From assembly GCA_002529455.1 (NCBI GenBank), contig NYMS01000054.1, forward strand, positions 59,616 through 123,615: a stretch of DNA of 64,000 bases. Reading direction: 5' to 3'. A program made the translations under genes and the position numbers. Source of the stretch: Glycomyces fuscus. Lineage in GTDB: Bacteria > Actinomycetota > Actinomycetes > Streptosporangiales > Streptosporangiaceae. The number at the start of each line of letters is the position of its first letter. Position 1 is the first letter of the stretch. Below the pieces are notes generated by a model, which was given only the letters and a program-made list of their open reading frames with translations, did no database searches and had not been told where the DNA came from. Below, piece by piece: positions 43,084 through 51,601 of the stretch.

Positions 43084-43962
43084 TTGAGCGGCGACCACAT
43101 CTACTCGGCCCTGAGCGAGGAGCACGGCGGTGACACCCGCTGGGCCTTCGGCACGGGCTTCACCGACGCCCTCGCCGGGGTGGACACCACCCTGCCCGAG
43201 GGGGTGGACGGACAGGACCTGGCGCTGTACTGCCAGATGCTCGGCGACGACGCGCTCGTCCAGGCCCAGCGGCTCGTCCACTGGGTGACCGACGCCCCCG
43301 AACTGGAGGAGGAGGTCGCACTGGCCAACATCGCCCTGGACCTGCTCGGCCAGGCCCGCCTGCTGCTGGCCCGCGCCGGACAGGCCGACGGCACCGGACG
43401 CGACGAGGACGCCTTCGCCTACCGGCGCGGTCCCGCCGAGTTCCGCAACGTCCACCTGGCCGAGGCGCCCCGCGGCGACTTCGCCCGCGCCGTCGTCACC
43501 CTGCTGGTGCTCTCCAGCGCGCGCCTGGCCGTGTTCGCCCGCCTGGCCGACAGCCGCGACCCCGTGCTGGCCGCCGTCGCGGCCAAGGCGGTCAACGAGC
43601 TGGCCTACCACCGCGAGTACGCGGTCTCCTGGGCCCTGCGCCTGGGCGACGGCACCCCCTACTCCCACGAGCGCATGGCCGCCGCCGTCGCCGACGTGTG
43701 GCCGCTCACCGGCGAGCTGTTCGCCACCCACCCCGTCGAGGCCCGCATGGCCGAACTGGGCGTGGGGGTGGACCCGGCCGCGGTGCGCGAGGAGGTGCAC
43801 GCCGTCCTGGCCCAGGTGCTCACCACCGCCACCCTGGACGCCCCCGCGCCCTTCCCCGAACCGGCCGTGGCCGGACGCCAGGGCAGGCACACCGCCGAAC
43901 TCGCCCCCCTGCTGGACGAGCTCCAGAAGGTGGCCAGGGAGCACCCGGAGGCGACATGGTGA
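43084..43962 (+). CDS. paaC: phenylacetyl-CoA epoxidase subunit C
   Basis: A 292-residue ferritin-like structural partner of PaaA. Recognisable segments are YCQMLGDDALVQAQRL, ANIALDLLGQARLLLARAGQ and NELAYHREYAVSWALRLGDG. The start is TTG with AAAGGAA six bases upstream; no ATG or GTG at a reasonable place. Its stop overlaps paaD. Role: forms the PaaA-PaaC core of the epoxidase. Confidence 0.92.
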   Translation: MSGDHIYSALSEEHGGDTRWAFGTGFTDALAGVDTTLPEGVDGQDLALYCQMLGDDALVQAQRLVHWVTDAPELEEEVALANIALDLLGQARLLLARAGQADGTGRDEDAFAYRRGPAEFRNVHLAEAPRGDFARAVVTLLVLSSARLAVFARLADSRDPVLAAVAAKAVNELAYHREYAVSWALRLGDGTPYSHERMAAAVADVWPLTGELFATHPVEARMAELGVGVDPAAVREEVHAVLAQVLTTATLDAPAPFPEPAVAGRQGRHTAELAPLLDELQKVAREHPEATW

Positions 43963-44477
43963 CCACCACACGGGAACGGGACCGCGAGCGCGCCCACAGC
44001 GCCGCCGCCGCGGTGACCGACCCCGAGCTGCCCATGCTCACCCTCGCCGACCTGGGCATCCTGCGCCGCGTCGAGGTCGGGGAGGACGGCACCGCCGCGG
44101 TGTGGATCACCCCCACCTACTCCGGGTGCCCGGCCCTGGCCGAGATGCGCGCGGACGTGGACCGCGCCGTGCGCGCCGCCGGGTTCGACCGGGTGGAGGT
44201 GCGCACCGAGCTCTCCCCGCCCTGGACCACCGACTGGATCACCGCCGAGGGCAGGCGCAAGCTCGCCGAGCACGGCATCTCCCCGCCCGGCGCCGCGCCC
44301 CCGCGGGCCGCCGGACCGGTGCCGCTGACCCTGCTGCCCACCCGCACCGTCCCGCGCTGCCCGCTGTGCGGGTCCGACCGGACCGAGGAGCTGTCCCGCT
44401 TCGGCGCGACCTCCTGCAAGTCCCTGCACCGCTGCCGGTCCTGCCTCGAACCGTTCGAGCACGTCAAGGAGATCTGA
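43956..44477 (+). CDS. paaD: PaaD, MIP18-type maturation protein
   Basis: A 173-residue protein with an N-terminal DUF59/MIP18 domain (TDPELPMLTLADLGILRRVE, then TPTYSGCPALAEM) and a C-terminal zinc-ribbon-like end (CPLCG, SCKSLHRCRSC). It is thought to help assemble the iron or iron-sulfur centre of the epoxidase. GGAGG lies upstream; the ATG at 43956 or the adjacent GTG at 43959, which overlaps the paaC stop as GTGA with better spacing, may be the true start. Confidence 0.92.
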   Translation: MVTTTRERDRERAHSAAAAVTDPELPMLTLADLGILRRVEVGEDGTAAVWITPTYSGCPALAEMRADVDRAVRAAGFDRVEVRTELSPPWTTDWITAEGRRKLAEHGISPPGAAPPRAAGPVPLTLLPTRTVPRCPLCGSDRTEELSRFGATSCKSLHRCRSCLEPFEHVKEI

Positions 44478-44479
44478 CC

Positions 44480-45583
44480 GTGACCACACCCGTCACCGAG
44501 ACCGCGCCCGCGGCCGCGCGCCGCCGGGGCGCGTTCCACCGGCTGCGCGTGGCCGCCGTCGAGCGCCTGTGCGACGACGCCGTCGCCGTCACCTTCGACG
44601 TCCCCGACCACCTGGCCGAGGAGTACGCGTTCGCCCCCGGGCAGTCGCTGACCCTGCGCCGCGAGGTGGACGGCGTGGAGGAGCGCCGCAGCTACTCCGT
44701 GTGCGCCCCCGTCGGCCAGGCGCCCCGCGTGGGCGTGCGCCTGGTCTCCGGCGGCCTGTTCTCCAGCTGGCTGGTCAACGAGGTGCGCCCCGGCGACGAG
44801 GTGGAGGTGGGCGCGCCCACCGGCCGCTTCGTCCCCGACCTGGACACCGCGGCCCGCCACGTGATGGTCGCCGCCGGATCGGGCATCACCCCGGTCCTGT
44901 CCATGGCCGCCTCGCTGCTGCGCCGCACCGACTCCCACGTCACCCTGCTCTACGGCAACCGCCGCAGCGACACGGTGATGTTCGCCGACGAGATCGCCGA
45001 CCTCAAGGACGCCTTCGGGCCGCGCTTCGAACTGGTGCACGTGCTCTCCCGCGAGCCGCGCGAGGCCGAGCTGTTCACCGGGCGCCTGGACGGCGCCAAG
45101 CTGGGGGCGCTGCTGGACACGGTCGTGGCCGCCGACGCCGTCGACCACTGGTGGCTGTGCGGTCCCTACGGCATGGTCACCGACGCCCAGGAGGTGCTGG
45201 CGGCCCGGGGCGTGCCGGGGGAGCGGATCCACCAGGAGCTGTTCTTCGTCGAGGGGGCCGAGCCGCCGCCCCAGGCGCGCCACGAGGAGCCCGGCGTGGA
45301 GGGGCCCGCCAGCGAGGTCACCGTCGTGCTGGACGGGCGCACCACCACCCTGACGCTGCCGCGCGGGGTGCCCGTGCTGGACGCGGCGCAGCGCTACCGG
45401 CCCGACCTGCCCTTCGCCTGCAAGGGCGGCGTGTGCGGCACCTGCCGGGTCCGGGTGTGCGAGGGCGAGGTGCGGATGCTGCGCAACTACGCGCTCACCG
45501 AGGCCGAGGTGGAGGCGGGGTACGCGCTGTCGTGCCAGTCGCTGCCCGAGACCGACGCCGTGACCGTGGACTTCGACTCGTGA
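44480..45583 (+). CDS. paaE: phenylacetyl-CoA epoxidase reductase subunit E
   Basis: A 367-residue ferredoxin-reductase protein. The FAD part has RRSYSVCAPVG near residues 73-83, the NAD part GSGITPVLSMAASLL and CGPYGMV, and the C-terminal [2Fe-2S] domain CKGGVCGTCRVRVC with the fourth Cys in YALSCQS. It passes electrons from NADPH to the diiron centre. The GTG start follows the paaD stop by two bases. Confidence 0.94.
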   Translation: MTTPVTETAPAAARRRGAFHRLRVAAVERLCDDAVAVTFDVPDHLAEEYAFAPGQSLTLRREVDGVEERRSYSVCAPVGQAPRVGVRLVSGGLFSSWLVNEVRPGDEVEVGAPTGRFVPDLDTAARHVMVAAGSGITPVLSMAASLLRRTDSHVTLLYGNRRSDTVMFADEIADLKDAFGPRFELVHVLSREPREAELFTGRLDGAKLGALLDTVVAADAVDHWWLCGPYGMVTDAQEVLAARGVPGERIHQELFFVEGAEPPPQARHEEPGVEGPASEVTVVLDGRTTTLTLPRGVPVLDAAQRYRPDLPFACKGGVCGTCRVRVCEGEVRMLRNYALTEAEVEAGYALSCQSLPETDAVTVDFDS

Positions 45584-45987
45584 GCGGGCGCAACGAGACC
45601 GCCTGGCGGATGTTCGAGGCCGACATGGCGTCCAAGAACCTGGGGATGCGCCTGGTCGAGGCCAGCGAGGGACTGGCGGTCGTGGAGATGACCGTGGGGC
45701 CGCTGATGCTCAACGGGCACGGGATCGCCCACGGCGGGTTCGTGTTCACCCTGGCCGACACCGCGTTCGCGTGCGCGTGCAACGTGGACGGGGGCGGGGT
45801 GACCGTGGCCTCCGGGGCGGACGTGACCTTCGTGGCCCCGGCGAGGGAGGGCGACGTACTGGTGGCCACCGCGCGGGAGCGGGCGCTGTTCGGCCGCAGC
45901 GGCCTGTACGACGTCACGGTCCGCCGGGGCGAGGAGGTCGTCGCCGAGTTCCGGGGCCGCAGCCGCACGCTGCCCCGACGCGGCTAG
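45580..45987 (+). CDS. paaI: PaaI thioesterase
   Basis: A 135-residue hotdog-fold thioesterase. The conserved loop LNGHGIAHGGFVFTLADTAF near residues 47-66 carries the catalytic Asp and the HGG motif. It hydrolyses stalled CoA esters and so returns CoA if the pathway is blocked. The GTG start overlaps the paaE stop by four bases. It is the last gene of the operon. Confidence 0.93.
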   Translation: MSGRNETAWRMFEADMASKNLGMRLVEASEGLAVVEMTVGPLMLNGHGIAHGGFVFTLADTAFACACNVDGGGVTVASGADVTFVAPAREGDVLVATARERALFGRSGLYDVTVRRGEEVVAEFRGRSRTLPRRG

Positions 45988-46079
45988 CACCGGGCCGGGG
46001 GCGGGCCGCCCACGAACACGCCCGCGGCTGCTGGTCCGGCGTGGCCGGACTGTGCCCGCTCCTTGGCGAAGTGGCCTGT

Positions 46080-46114
46080 GGGGGCCGGGACCGTCCGCGA
46101 CGGTCCCGGCCCCC
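46080..46114. terminator. 16-bp perfect hairpin between paaI and the MFS gene
   Basis: GGGGGCCGGGACCGTC (46080-46095) pairs with GACGGTCCCGGCCCCC (46099-46114) around CGC, between convergent genes. It is among the strongest terminator-like structures in the window. Confidence 0.88.
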
Positions 46115-46250
46115 GCGTGTGTGCGGGGCCCGGCGCGGGACGGCCGTGTCCCGGCGGGCCGCCGCCACCGGAACCACGGCGGCGGGCACCACCGGAGGCA
46201 CTCGACGAGGGCCTGCGCCGTCGGCCCCCGGAGGGGTTTCCCCCGAAGGG

Positions 46251-47456
46251 TCAGCGCAGGGCGCCGACCTCCTCCGGGGCCTCCACCACCCGGTCGCCGC
46301 TCCCGCTCCGCCGCCCCGGGCGGTCCAGCACGCCGGCGAACACCGCGATGCCCAGGCCCACCACGGCCAGCACCGCGCCGATCGCGGCCGGGGAGGAGTA
46401 CCCCAGGCCCGCGCTGATCCCGACACCGCCCAGCCACGCCCCGGCTGCGTTGGCCAGGTTGAACGCCGAGTGGTTCGAGGCCGCGGCCATGGTGGGCGCC
46501 TCGGCGGCCTTGTTCATCACCAGCACCTGGAGCGGGGTGGCCACGCCGAACCCCACCGCGCCCAGGACCACCACCGTCGCCGCGGCCGTCCAGGGGTTGT
46601 GCACGGTCACCGTGAACAGCACCAGCACCACCGCCAGGGCGGTGAGCGAGCCGTAGATCGTCGGGCGCAGCGCCCGGTCGGCCAGGGGCCCCACGATCAG
46701 CGAGCCCAGGGTCATGCCGGTGCCGAACAGGGCCAGGACCACGGGAACGCCGGACGCGGACATGCCCGCCAGCTCCGTCATCATCGGCGAGACGTAGCTG
46801 TAGACGGCGAACACCCCGGCGAACCCGAAGACCGCCGTGACCAGGCCCAGGACGACCTGGGAGCGGCCCAGCTCGCGCACCTCGTGGCGCAGGCCCGTGC
46901 CGGCGGCCGCGGGCTGGTGCGGCACGAACACCGCGATACCGAGCACGGCGAGCAGGGCGATCCCGGCCACGACCAGGAACGCCGCGTGCCAGCCCATCGC
47001 CTGGCCCAGGAACGTGCCCGCGGGCACGCCGACGATGTTGGCCACGGTCAGGCCGAGGAACATCCGCGAGACACCCGTGGCCCGGCGCCCCGGACCGGCC
47101 AGGTGCGCCGCGACCAGCGAGCCCACCCCCAGGTAGGCGCCGTGGGGCAGCCCGGCCAGGACCCGTGAGGCGAACACGGCGCCGAAGGACGGGGCCAGGA
47201 CGGTGGCGAGGTTGCCCGCGAGGAAGAGCCCCATGAAGACCAGCAGGGCCGTCTTGCGGGGCAGCCGCGTGCTCAGCGCGGTGAGCAGCGGGGCGCCGAC
47301 CACCACGCCCAGGGCGTAGGCGGAGATGAGGTATCCGGCGGTCGGAACCGGGACGCCGAGGTCGGTGGCGACCTCGGGCAGCAGTCCCATGATCACGAAC
47401 TCGGTGGTGCCGATGGCGAACGCGCCGACGGCGAGGGCGAGCAGGGCCAGAGGCAT
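46251..47456 (-). CDS. MFS drug-efflux-type transporter
   Basis: A 401-residue transporter with 12 helices, of the DHA1 group including AraJ and CmlR. The first helix is ALLALAVGAFAIGTTEFVIM, motif A-like LLTALSTRLPRKTALL follows helix 2, and the antiporter motif region is LGLTVANIVGVPAGTFLGQA. Likely to export a drug or metabolite with proton exchange; the substrate is unknown. GGGGG lies 5' of the ATG. A 22-base perfect palindrome is about 100 bases upstream. Confidence 0.88.
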   Translation of the reverse strand: MPLALLALAVGAFAIGTTEFVIMGLLPEVATDLGVPVPTAGYLISAYALGVVVGAPLLTALSTRLPRKTALLVFMGLFLAGNLATVLAPSFGAVFASRVLAGLPHGAYLGVGSLVAAHLAGPGRRATGVSRMFLGLTVANIVGVPAGTFLGQAMGWHAAFLVVAGIALLAVLGIAVFVPHQPAAAGTGLRHEVRELGRSQVVLGLVTAVFGFAGVFAVYSYVSPMMTELAGMSASGVPVVLALFGTGMTLGSLIVGPLADRALRPTIYGSLTALAVVLVLFTVTVHNPWTAAATVVVLGAVGFGVATPLQVLVMNKAAEAPTMAAASNHSAFNLANAAGAWLGGVGISAGLGYSSPAAIGAVLAVVGLGIAVFAGVLDRPGRRSGSGDRVVEAPEEVGALR

Positions 47457-47558
47457 GGGCGGGCCCCCTTCGAAAGGGTCGGTCGGGGTTCACGGGTGCC
47501 GGGCGCCGCGGGTGCTGGGGCGGCGTCCCGGGCCCGGCCGGGGCCGGGCGACAGCGGA

Positions 47559-47580
47559 GGACTTGGCACGTGCCAAGTCC
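47559..47580. promoter_or_regulatory. 22-bp perfect palindrome upstream of the MFS gene
   Basis: The arm GGACTTGGCAC is followed directly by its complement, giving a 22-base perfect palindrome centred between 47569 and 47570. A dimeric regulator site (TetR or MarR type) is likely. The only regulator remnant beside it, an AraC fragment, is broken. Confidence 0.75.
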
Positions 47581-47654
47581 AGTGTCGGGCCTTCCCGGAC
47601 CCCTGCCAACCGTCCGCGCGTGTGATGTGCCTCTTAGAGCCCGTCTCATGTGGT

Positions 47655-48037
47655 CTCTCGGTAGCCTGGCCTGGGTGACGCCCCAGGGCGGAGAACCGGC
47701 GCGGCTCGGTCCCGGCGACGTCGCGGTACTGAGCGGTGGTGCGGCCTACGTGGTCTCCGGTGGTCCGGCCACCGAGCCGGGCGTCCTGGTGCTCATCACC
47801 GCGCTGCGCGCCTGGCTCACCCCTCCCGGCGCGCAGGTCCCGGCCCGGTACCGGGCCCACGGCGACCCCGTGGTGGGAACGGCCCTGCGCCTGCTGCACG
47901 AGGCCCCGCCCGTCCGTGGACGGTGGCCGAGCCGGCGCGGCGGTCGGGCGCCTCCCGGCCCGGCCTGTCCAGCCGGGGTCCTGGCACGGTTCGGCGCGAG
48001 AGGACCCCGGGTCAACAGCACTCCGGAAGTGCTCTGA
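47655..48037 (+). pseudogene. decayed AraC-family regulator
   Basis: The frame encodes LAWVTPQGGEPARLGPGDVA and VVSGGPATEPG, typical of the N-terminal cupin domain of AraC regulators, then jumps directly to LITALRAWLTPPGAQVPARY and HGDPVVGTALRLLHEAP, which belong about 70-80 residues further on. After that the frame is wrong; the DNA-binding domain start WTVAEPARRSGASRPGLS appears in another frame (near 47915-47975). So it carries an internal deletion and a frameshift, and lacks a start region and the rest of the helix-turn-helix domain. Not functional. It may once have controlled the MFS or NmrA neighbours. Confidence 0.75.
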
Positions 48038-48127
48038 CCCGGGGGCGGCCAGTGACGAGGAGCCGCCGACCGACAGGGGGCGGACAGCGCGGCCGAGTGG
48101 TCGGCGACCCCTGTACCGGGCCTCCGG

Positions 48128-48994
48128 TCAGTGTTCGCCCCTTCCATCGACCGCCCACTCGGTCGCGTGCTCCTGGACGAATGCGGCGAAGGTGCGCGGC
48201 GGCCGGCCGGTCAGGTCCAGCACCGCTGTGCTGACCTGGTCTTGCAGACCGCTCCTGATGCCGTCTTCGACGGCGGCGATGGCGGCGGCGAACCCGGCGG
48301 GCATGCCTGCGGCCCTGTAGGCGGCCGCCTGCTCGTCGGTCCCGACCGCCACGACCCGGACCGGCCGTCCGGTGCGGGCGGTGATGACCGCCGCCGCGTC
48401 CCGGTAGCTCAAGGCCTGTGGCCCGGTGAGCAGGTAGTCGCGCCGGCTGCTGGGATCGACGCCGGGATCGGCCAACAGGGCGGAGGCGGCGGCCGCGATG
48501 TCCCGCGCGTCGATCCAGCCCACTCCGCCCTCACCGGCGGCGGTCCGAATCTCGCCGTGCCCCAGGATTCGCTCGCCCACCGGATGGGGGCTCAGGAAGT
48601 TCTGCATGAACCCGGACGCGCGCAACACGACCCCGCCCGGCCGTGCCCGCACCCGCGCGGCCATCTCCAACGCGCTGGGCGCGTTCGGCAGCACGATGGC
48701 GGAGCCGAGGAGCACCACCCGGCGCACGCCGAGGCTCTGTGCCTCGGCCAGGAACGGACCGACCAACGGCATCGGGTCCACAGTGTTCACCGGAGGAACC
48801 AGGAAGACCCGGTCCGTCCCGCGCAGCGCGGCAGGGTGGGTGGTCGGGTCGTTCCAGTCGAATCGGACCGCGTCGGGATCGTCGCCGGACGGATGGCGGC
48901 TGGCCACCCGGACCGGCACACCGTCGCCCCGCAGTAGTTCCACCAGCGCGCTTCCGGTCTTGCCGGTGCCGCCGGTCACCAGCACGCCGGTCAT
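48128..48994 (-). CDS. NmrA-like NAD(P)-binding protein
   Basis: A 288-residue short-chain-dehydrogenase-like protein of the NmrA/ergot-alkaloid EasG group. The nucleotide-binding site is VLVTGGTGKTGSALVELLRG near residues 4-23, then RVASRHP, and the substrate side has LRASGFMQNFL, as in NAD(P)H:quinone-type relatives. It could be a redox sensor or reductase. The ATG overlaps the stop of the SnoaL-like gene by four bases (ATGA), so they are coupled. Activity unknown. Confidence 0.85.
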   Translation of the reverse strand: MTGVLVTGGTGKTGSALVELLRGDGVPVRVASRHPSGDDPDAVRFDWNDPTTHPAALRGTDRVFLVPPVNTVDPMPLVGPFLAEAQSLGVRRVVLLGSAIVLPNAPSALEMAARVRARPGGVVLRASGFMQNFLSPHPVGERILGHGEIRTAAGEGGVGWIDARDIAAAASALLADPGVDPSSRRDYLLTGPQALSYRDAAAVITARTGRPVRVVAVGTDEQAAAYRAAGMPAGFAAAIAAVEDGIRSGLQDQVSTAVLDLTGRPPRTFAAFVQEHATEWAVDGRGEH

Positions 48995-49293
48995 CGGTCG
49001 GCCCCAGAGCGCGGGGAGTCGAGCAGTTCGGGCAGCGCCCCGGCCGCCGCAGCGTTGGCCAGGGGGTTCCAGTAGCCCCGGAGGCGGGTGATCAGACCGT
49101 CCTGGACGGTGATCGCGGGTATCCCTCGCACCTCGTACACCTCCGGGAACCCGACCAGTCGGCACGGCGAGGCTCCGGCGGCGAACGGGAACTCGGCGGT
49201 GCCGTCCTTCGCCCACAGATCAGCGACGTTCGTGTCCTTGGCCAGGACCGGATCCGGTAGCCGGCGCGTCGTTTCCTCGGGAGTACGGGGCAT
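48991..49293 (-). CDS. SnoaL-like protein, internally shortened
   Basis: A 100-residue protein whose ends match the SnoaL-like (NTF2 fold) family found beside NmrA genes: RTPEETTRRLPDPVLAKDTN at the start, GTAEFPFAAGASPCRLVGF, and ITVQDGLITRLRGYWNPLA at the end. The middle of the family (about 40-45 residues covering strands and the loop with the catalytic Asp) is missing between LVGFPEVYEVR and GIPAITV. The frame is intact and AGGAGG precedes the ATG. It may be inactive, a deletion form. Confidence 0.75.
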   Translation of the reverse strand: MPRTPEETTRRLPDPVLAKDTNVADLWAKDGTAEFPFAAGASPCRLVGFPEVYEVRGIPAITVQDGLITRLRGYWNPLANAAAAGALPELLDSPRSGADR

Positions 49294-49421
49294 GGGGCCC
49301 TCCTATGTTCGACAGGTTGTGCGGCCCACACTGGACGCGGGCCGGCGGTGGGGGAACTGACAGCTGATCCCCGGACCACCAGTCCGTGGCCAGGCCGGGC
49401 GGCCCGTGCCACCATGACCCG

Positions 49422-50258
49422 GTGAGCAAAGACGAACTGGGCGACTTCCTGCGCCGTCGGCGGGACGCGCTACGCCCGGACCGCGTGTCGGCGACCGCCA
49501 TCCACCCGCCGGGCCGCCGCGCCCGGCGCACTCCCGGGCTGCGCCGCGAGGAGGTCGCCGAGCTGGCCGGCGTGTCGGTCAACTACTACGAACGGCTGGA
49601 ACAGGCCCGCGCGGCGCGCCCGTCCCCGGAGGTGTTGGCGGCGCTGGGCAGGGCGCTGCGGCTCACCGCCGCCGAGCGCGAACATCTGGCGCGGCTGGCC
49701 GGCCAGGTCCTCCCCGACACGAACGCCGACCGCGAGCCGGTGCCCGACGACGCCCGCCGACTGTTGGACCGGCTCGGTCCGATACCCGCCTACCTGGTCG
49801 ACGAGCGTCAGGACATCGTGGCCTGGAACGGCACGGCAGCCGCATTGATCACCGACTTCGGGCTGCTGCCTGCGGGGGAACGCAACGCCGTGAGGCTGTC
49901 CTTTCGCCTGCGCGACACCCTTTGCTCGGCACCAGCGGACACGGAGGGCGAGTTCATCCGGCGGTCCGCGGCCCAGTTGCGCGCGGCCGGCGCCCGCCAC
50001 CCAGCCGACCGCGTCCTCCGTGAGCGGGTCAGCGAGTTCGTCGCGCACAGCCCGGAGTTCGCGGCCGGCTGGCGCGACCACGACGTACGACCCCTGCCGA
50101 CGCTGCGCAAGCACCTGCGCCATCCCCGAGTAGGTGAACTGGAGCTGGAGCGTCGGATCCTGCTGCTGCCCGGCACCGAACTTCAGCTGGTGATGTACAC
50201 AGCGGACCCCGGCAGCCCGAGCGCCGCCGGGCTCGCCCGACTTGGCACCCACGGGTAG
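49422..50258 (+). CDS. XRE family regulator with MmyB-like ligand domain
   Basis: A 278-residue regulator. The helix-turn-helix lies in LGDFLRRRRDALRPDRV and RRTPGLRREEVAELAGVSVN (residues about 6-55), followed by the MmyB-like PAS-related domain (LLDRLGPIPAYLVDERQDIV, then WNGTAAALITDFG). Such regulators lie divergent from SDR or oxidoreductase genes that they control, as here with SnoaL/NmrA. No ribosome site is visible before the GTG, so the mRNA may be leaderless. Confidence 0.85.
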   Translation: MSKDELGDFLRRRRDALRPDRVSATAIHPPGRRARRTPGLRREEVAELAGVSVNYYERLEQARAARPSPEVLAALGRALRLTAAEREHLARLAGQVLPDTNADREPVPDDARRLLDRLGPIPAYLVDERQDIVAWNGTAAALITDFGLLPAGERNAVRLSFRLRDTLCSAPADTEGEFIRRSAAQLRAAGARHPADRVLRERVSEFVAHSPEFAAGWRDHDVRPLPTLRKHLRHPRVGELELERRILLLPGTELQLVMYTADPGSPSAAGLARLGTHG

Positions 50259-50439
50259 ACCACACCCACGACCCCGGTCGGGAAGCACGGAGTGGCGACG
50301 GGACGGGGGAGGCCCACGCGCCGGAACAGTGGCCTGAGCAGGACGAAGCCGACGCGGACGGTAGCGGGGGCGGTGAGTGCGAACACCGCGGCCGGGGCAT
50401 CGCGGAGCGCCCGTCGCCCGCTTCCGGTCCGAGAGGGGC

Positions 50440-51465
50440 TCAGCGCGGGGGAGCGGTGCTGCCGCGGACCGTCAGGGCCGGCTCCAGCAGCAGGTGCCTG
50501 CTCTGCGTGCGCCCGCCGTCCAGGCGCTCGGCCGCGGACCGGACCGCGAGCCGCGCCATGCGCGCCGCGTCCTGGCGCACCGACGTGAGCTGGAGGAAGG
50601 ACAGCTGCGCGGTCCGGCTGTCGTCGTAGCCCACCACCGAGACGTCCTCGGGCACGCTCCTCCCGGCGCGGACCAGCGTCGCCAGCAGCCCGAACGCGCA
50701 CAGGTCGTTGGCCGCGACCACGGCCGTGGGCAGGGCCTCCCGAGCCAGGAGCGCCCGGGCCGCACGCGCCCCCGCCTCCTCGGAGTAGTCTCCGGGCAGG
50801 ATCTCGACGCGGTCGCCCAGGCCGTGTTCGCGCATCGCCTCGGCGTAGCCCCGCGCGCGCTCGCCGGAGCCCGGAAGCCCGCCGCCGTCGACGTGCACGA
50901 TGTCCCGGTGGCCCAGCTCCACCAGGTGTCCGACGGCCTGGCGCACGCCCACGGCGTCGTCCGTGCCCACGCTGTCGGTCCCCTCCGCGCCGGTGCGCTG
51001 GCCGATCTCCACCACGGGGACCCGTTCGGCGACCCGCGCCAGGTCCGCGGGCGCCTCGGCGGACAGTCCGATGAGCACCAGCGCCTCGCAGCGCAGCCCC
51101 ACCAGCTCGTCGATCGCCTCGCGCTCGCTGCGGGTGCTGGCCATCGCGCTCAGCACCACGCCGTACCCCAGCTCGGCGGCGGCCGGGTAGAGCTCCTCGA
51201 CCAGGTGGGCGTCCATCGGGTACTCCAGGCCGAAGAGCACCCCCACCTGGCGGCTGCGCGCCCGGCGCAGCAGCCGAGCGGCCGTGTCGGCCCGGTAGCC
51301 CAGCTCCTCGGCGGCCCGCAGGACCCGTTCGCGGGTCCGTGCGCTCGGCCCGGGGCGCTCTCCCAGCACCAGCGACACCAGCTGCCGCGAGACCCCCACG
51401 TGCTCGGCCACGTCGGCCATCGTCGGGTGCCGCGCGGAACGGGCACCCACCTCGCTCTCCGGCAT
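50440..51465 (-). CDS. LacI family transcriptional regulator
   Basis: A 341-residue regulator. The helix-turn-helix and hinge lie at TMADVAEHVGVSRQLVSLVL and RVLRAAEELGYRADTAARLL (residues about 15-60), and the sugar-binding-like domain has VGVLFGLEYPM and VPEDVSVVGYDDSRTAQLSF. I chose the ATG at 51465 with GAGGGG upstream. It is not CelR/CebR by helix sequence, so it is unlikely to bind the cellobiose operators here. Target genes are not evident; it lies 3' of the amidohydrolase gene on the same strand. Confidence 0.85.
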   Translation of the reverse strand: MPESEVGARSARHPTMADVAEHVGVSRQLVSLVLGERPGPSARTRERVLRAAEELGYRADTAARLLRRARSRQVGVLFGLEYPMDAHLVEELYPAAAELGYGVVLSAMASTRSEREAIDELVGLRCEALVLIGLSAEAPADLARVAERVPVVEIGQRTGAEGTDSVGTDDAVGVRQAVGHLVELGHRDIVHVDGGGLPGSGERARGYAEAMREHGLGDRVEILPGDYSEEAGARAARALLAREALPTAVVAANDLCAFGLLATLVRAGRSVPEDVSVVGYDDSRTAQLSFLQLTSVRQDAARMARLAVRSAAERLDGGRTQSRHLLLEPALTVRGSTAPPR

Positions 51466-51601
51466 CTGGTCCCCTCGGTCTACGACGTGGTCCGGCGCCT
51501 CCGGTGCCGGGACGGACCGTCTGCCCGTACCGGCCGTGGGGGTGCCGGCGCCCTCCGGACCCACATTCTGGCACCGGACGGTTGCCGCGGGGGCGGGCCG
51601 C

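Noticed and set aside
42863..43087. 74-codon frame in the paaB-paaC insert as a small gene
   Set aside because: No ribosome site, unusual composition, and it overlaps the hairpin and the paaC start.
50440..51465. LacI gene at 50.4 kb considered as the CelR/CebR regulator
   Set aside because: The recognition helix VSRQLVSLVL differs from the CebR/CelR helix as I know it, and no TGGGAGCGCTCCCA site lies near it.
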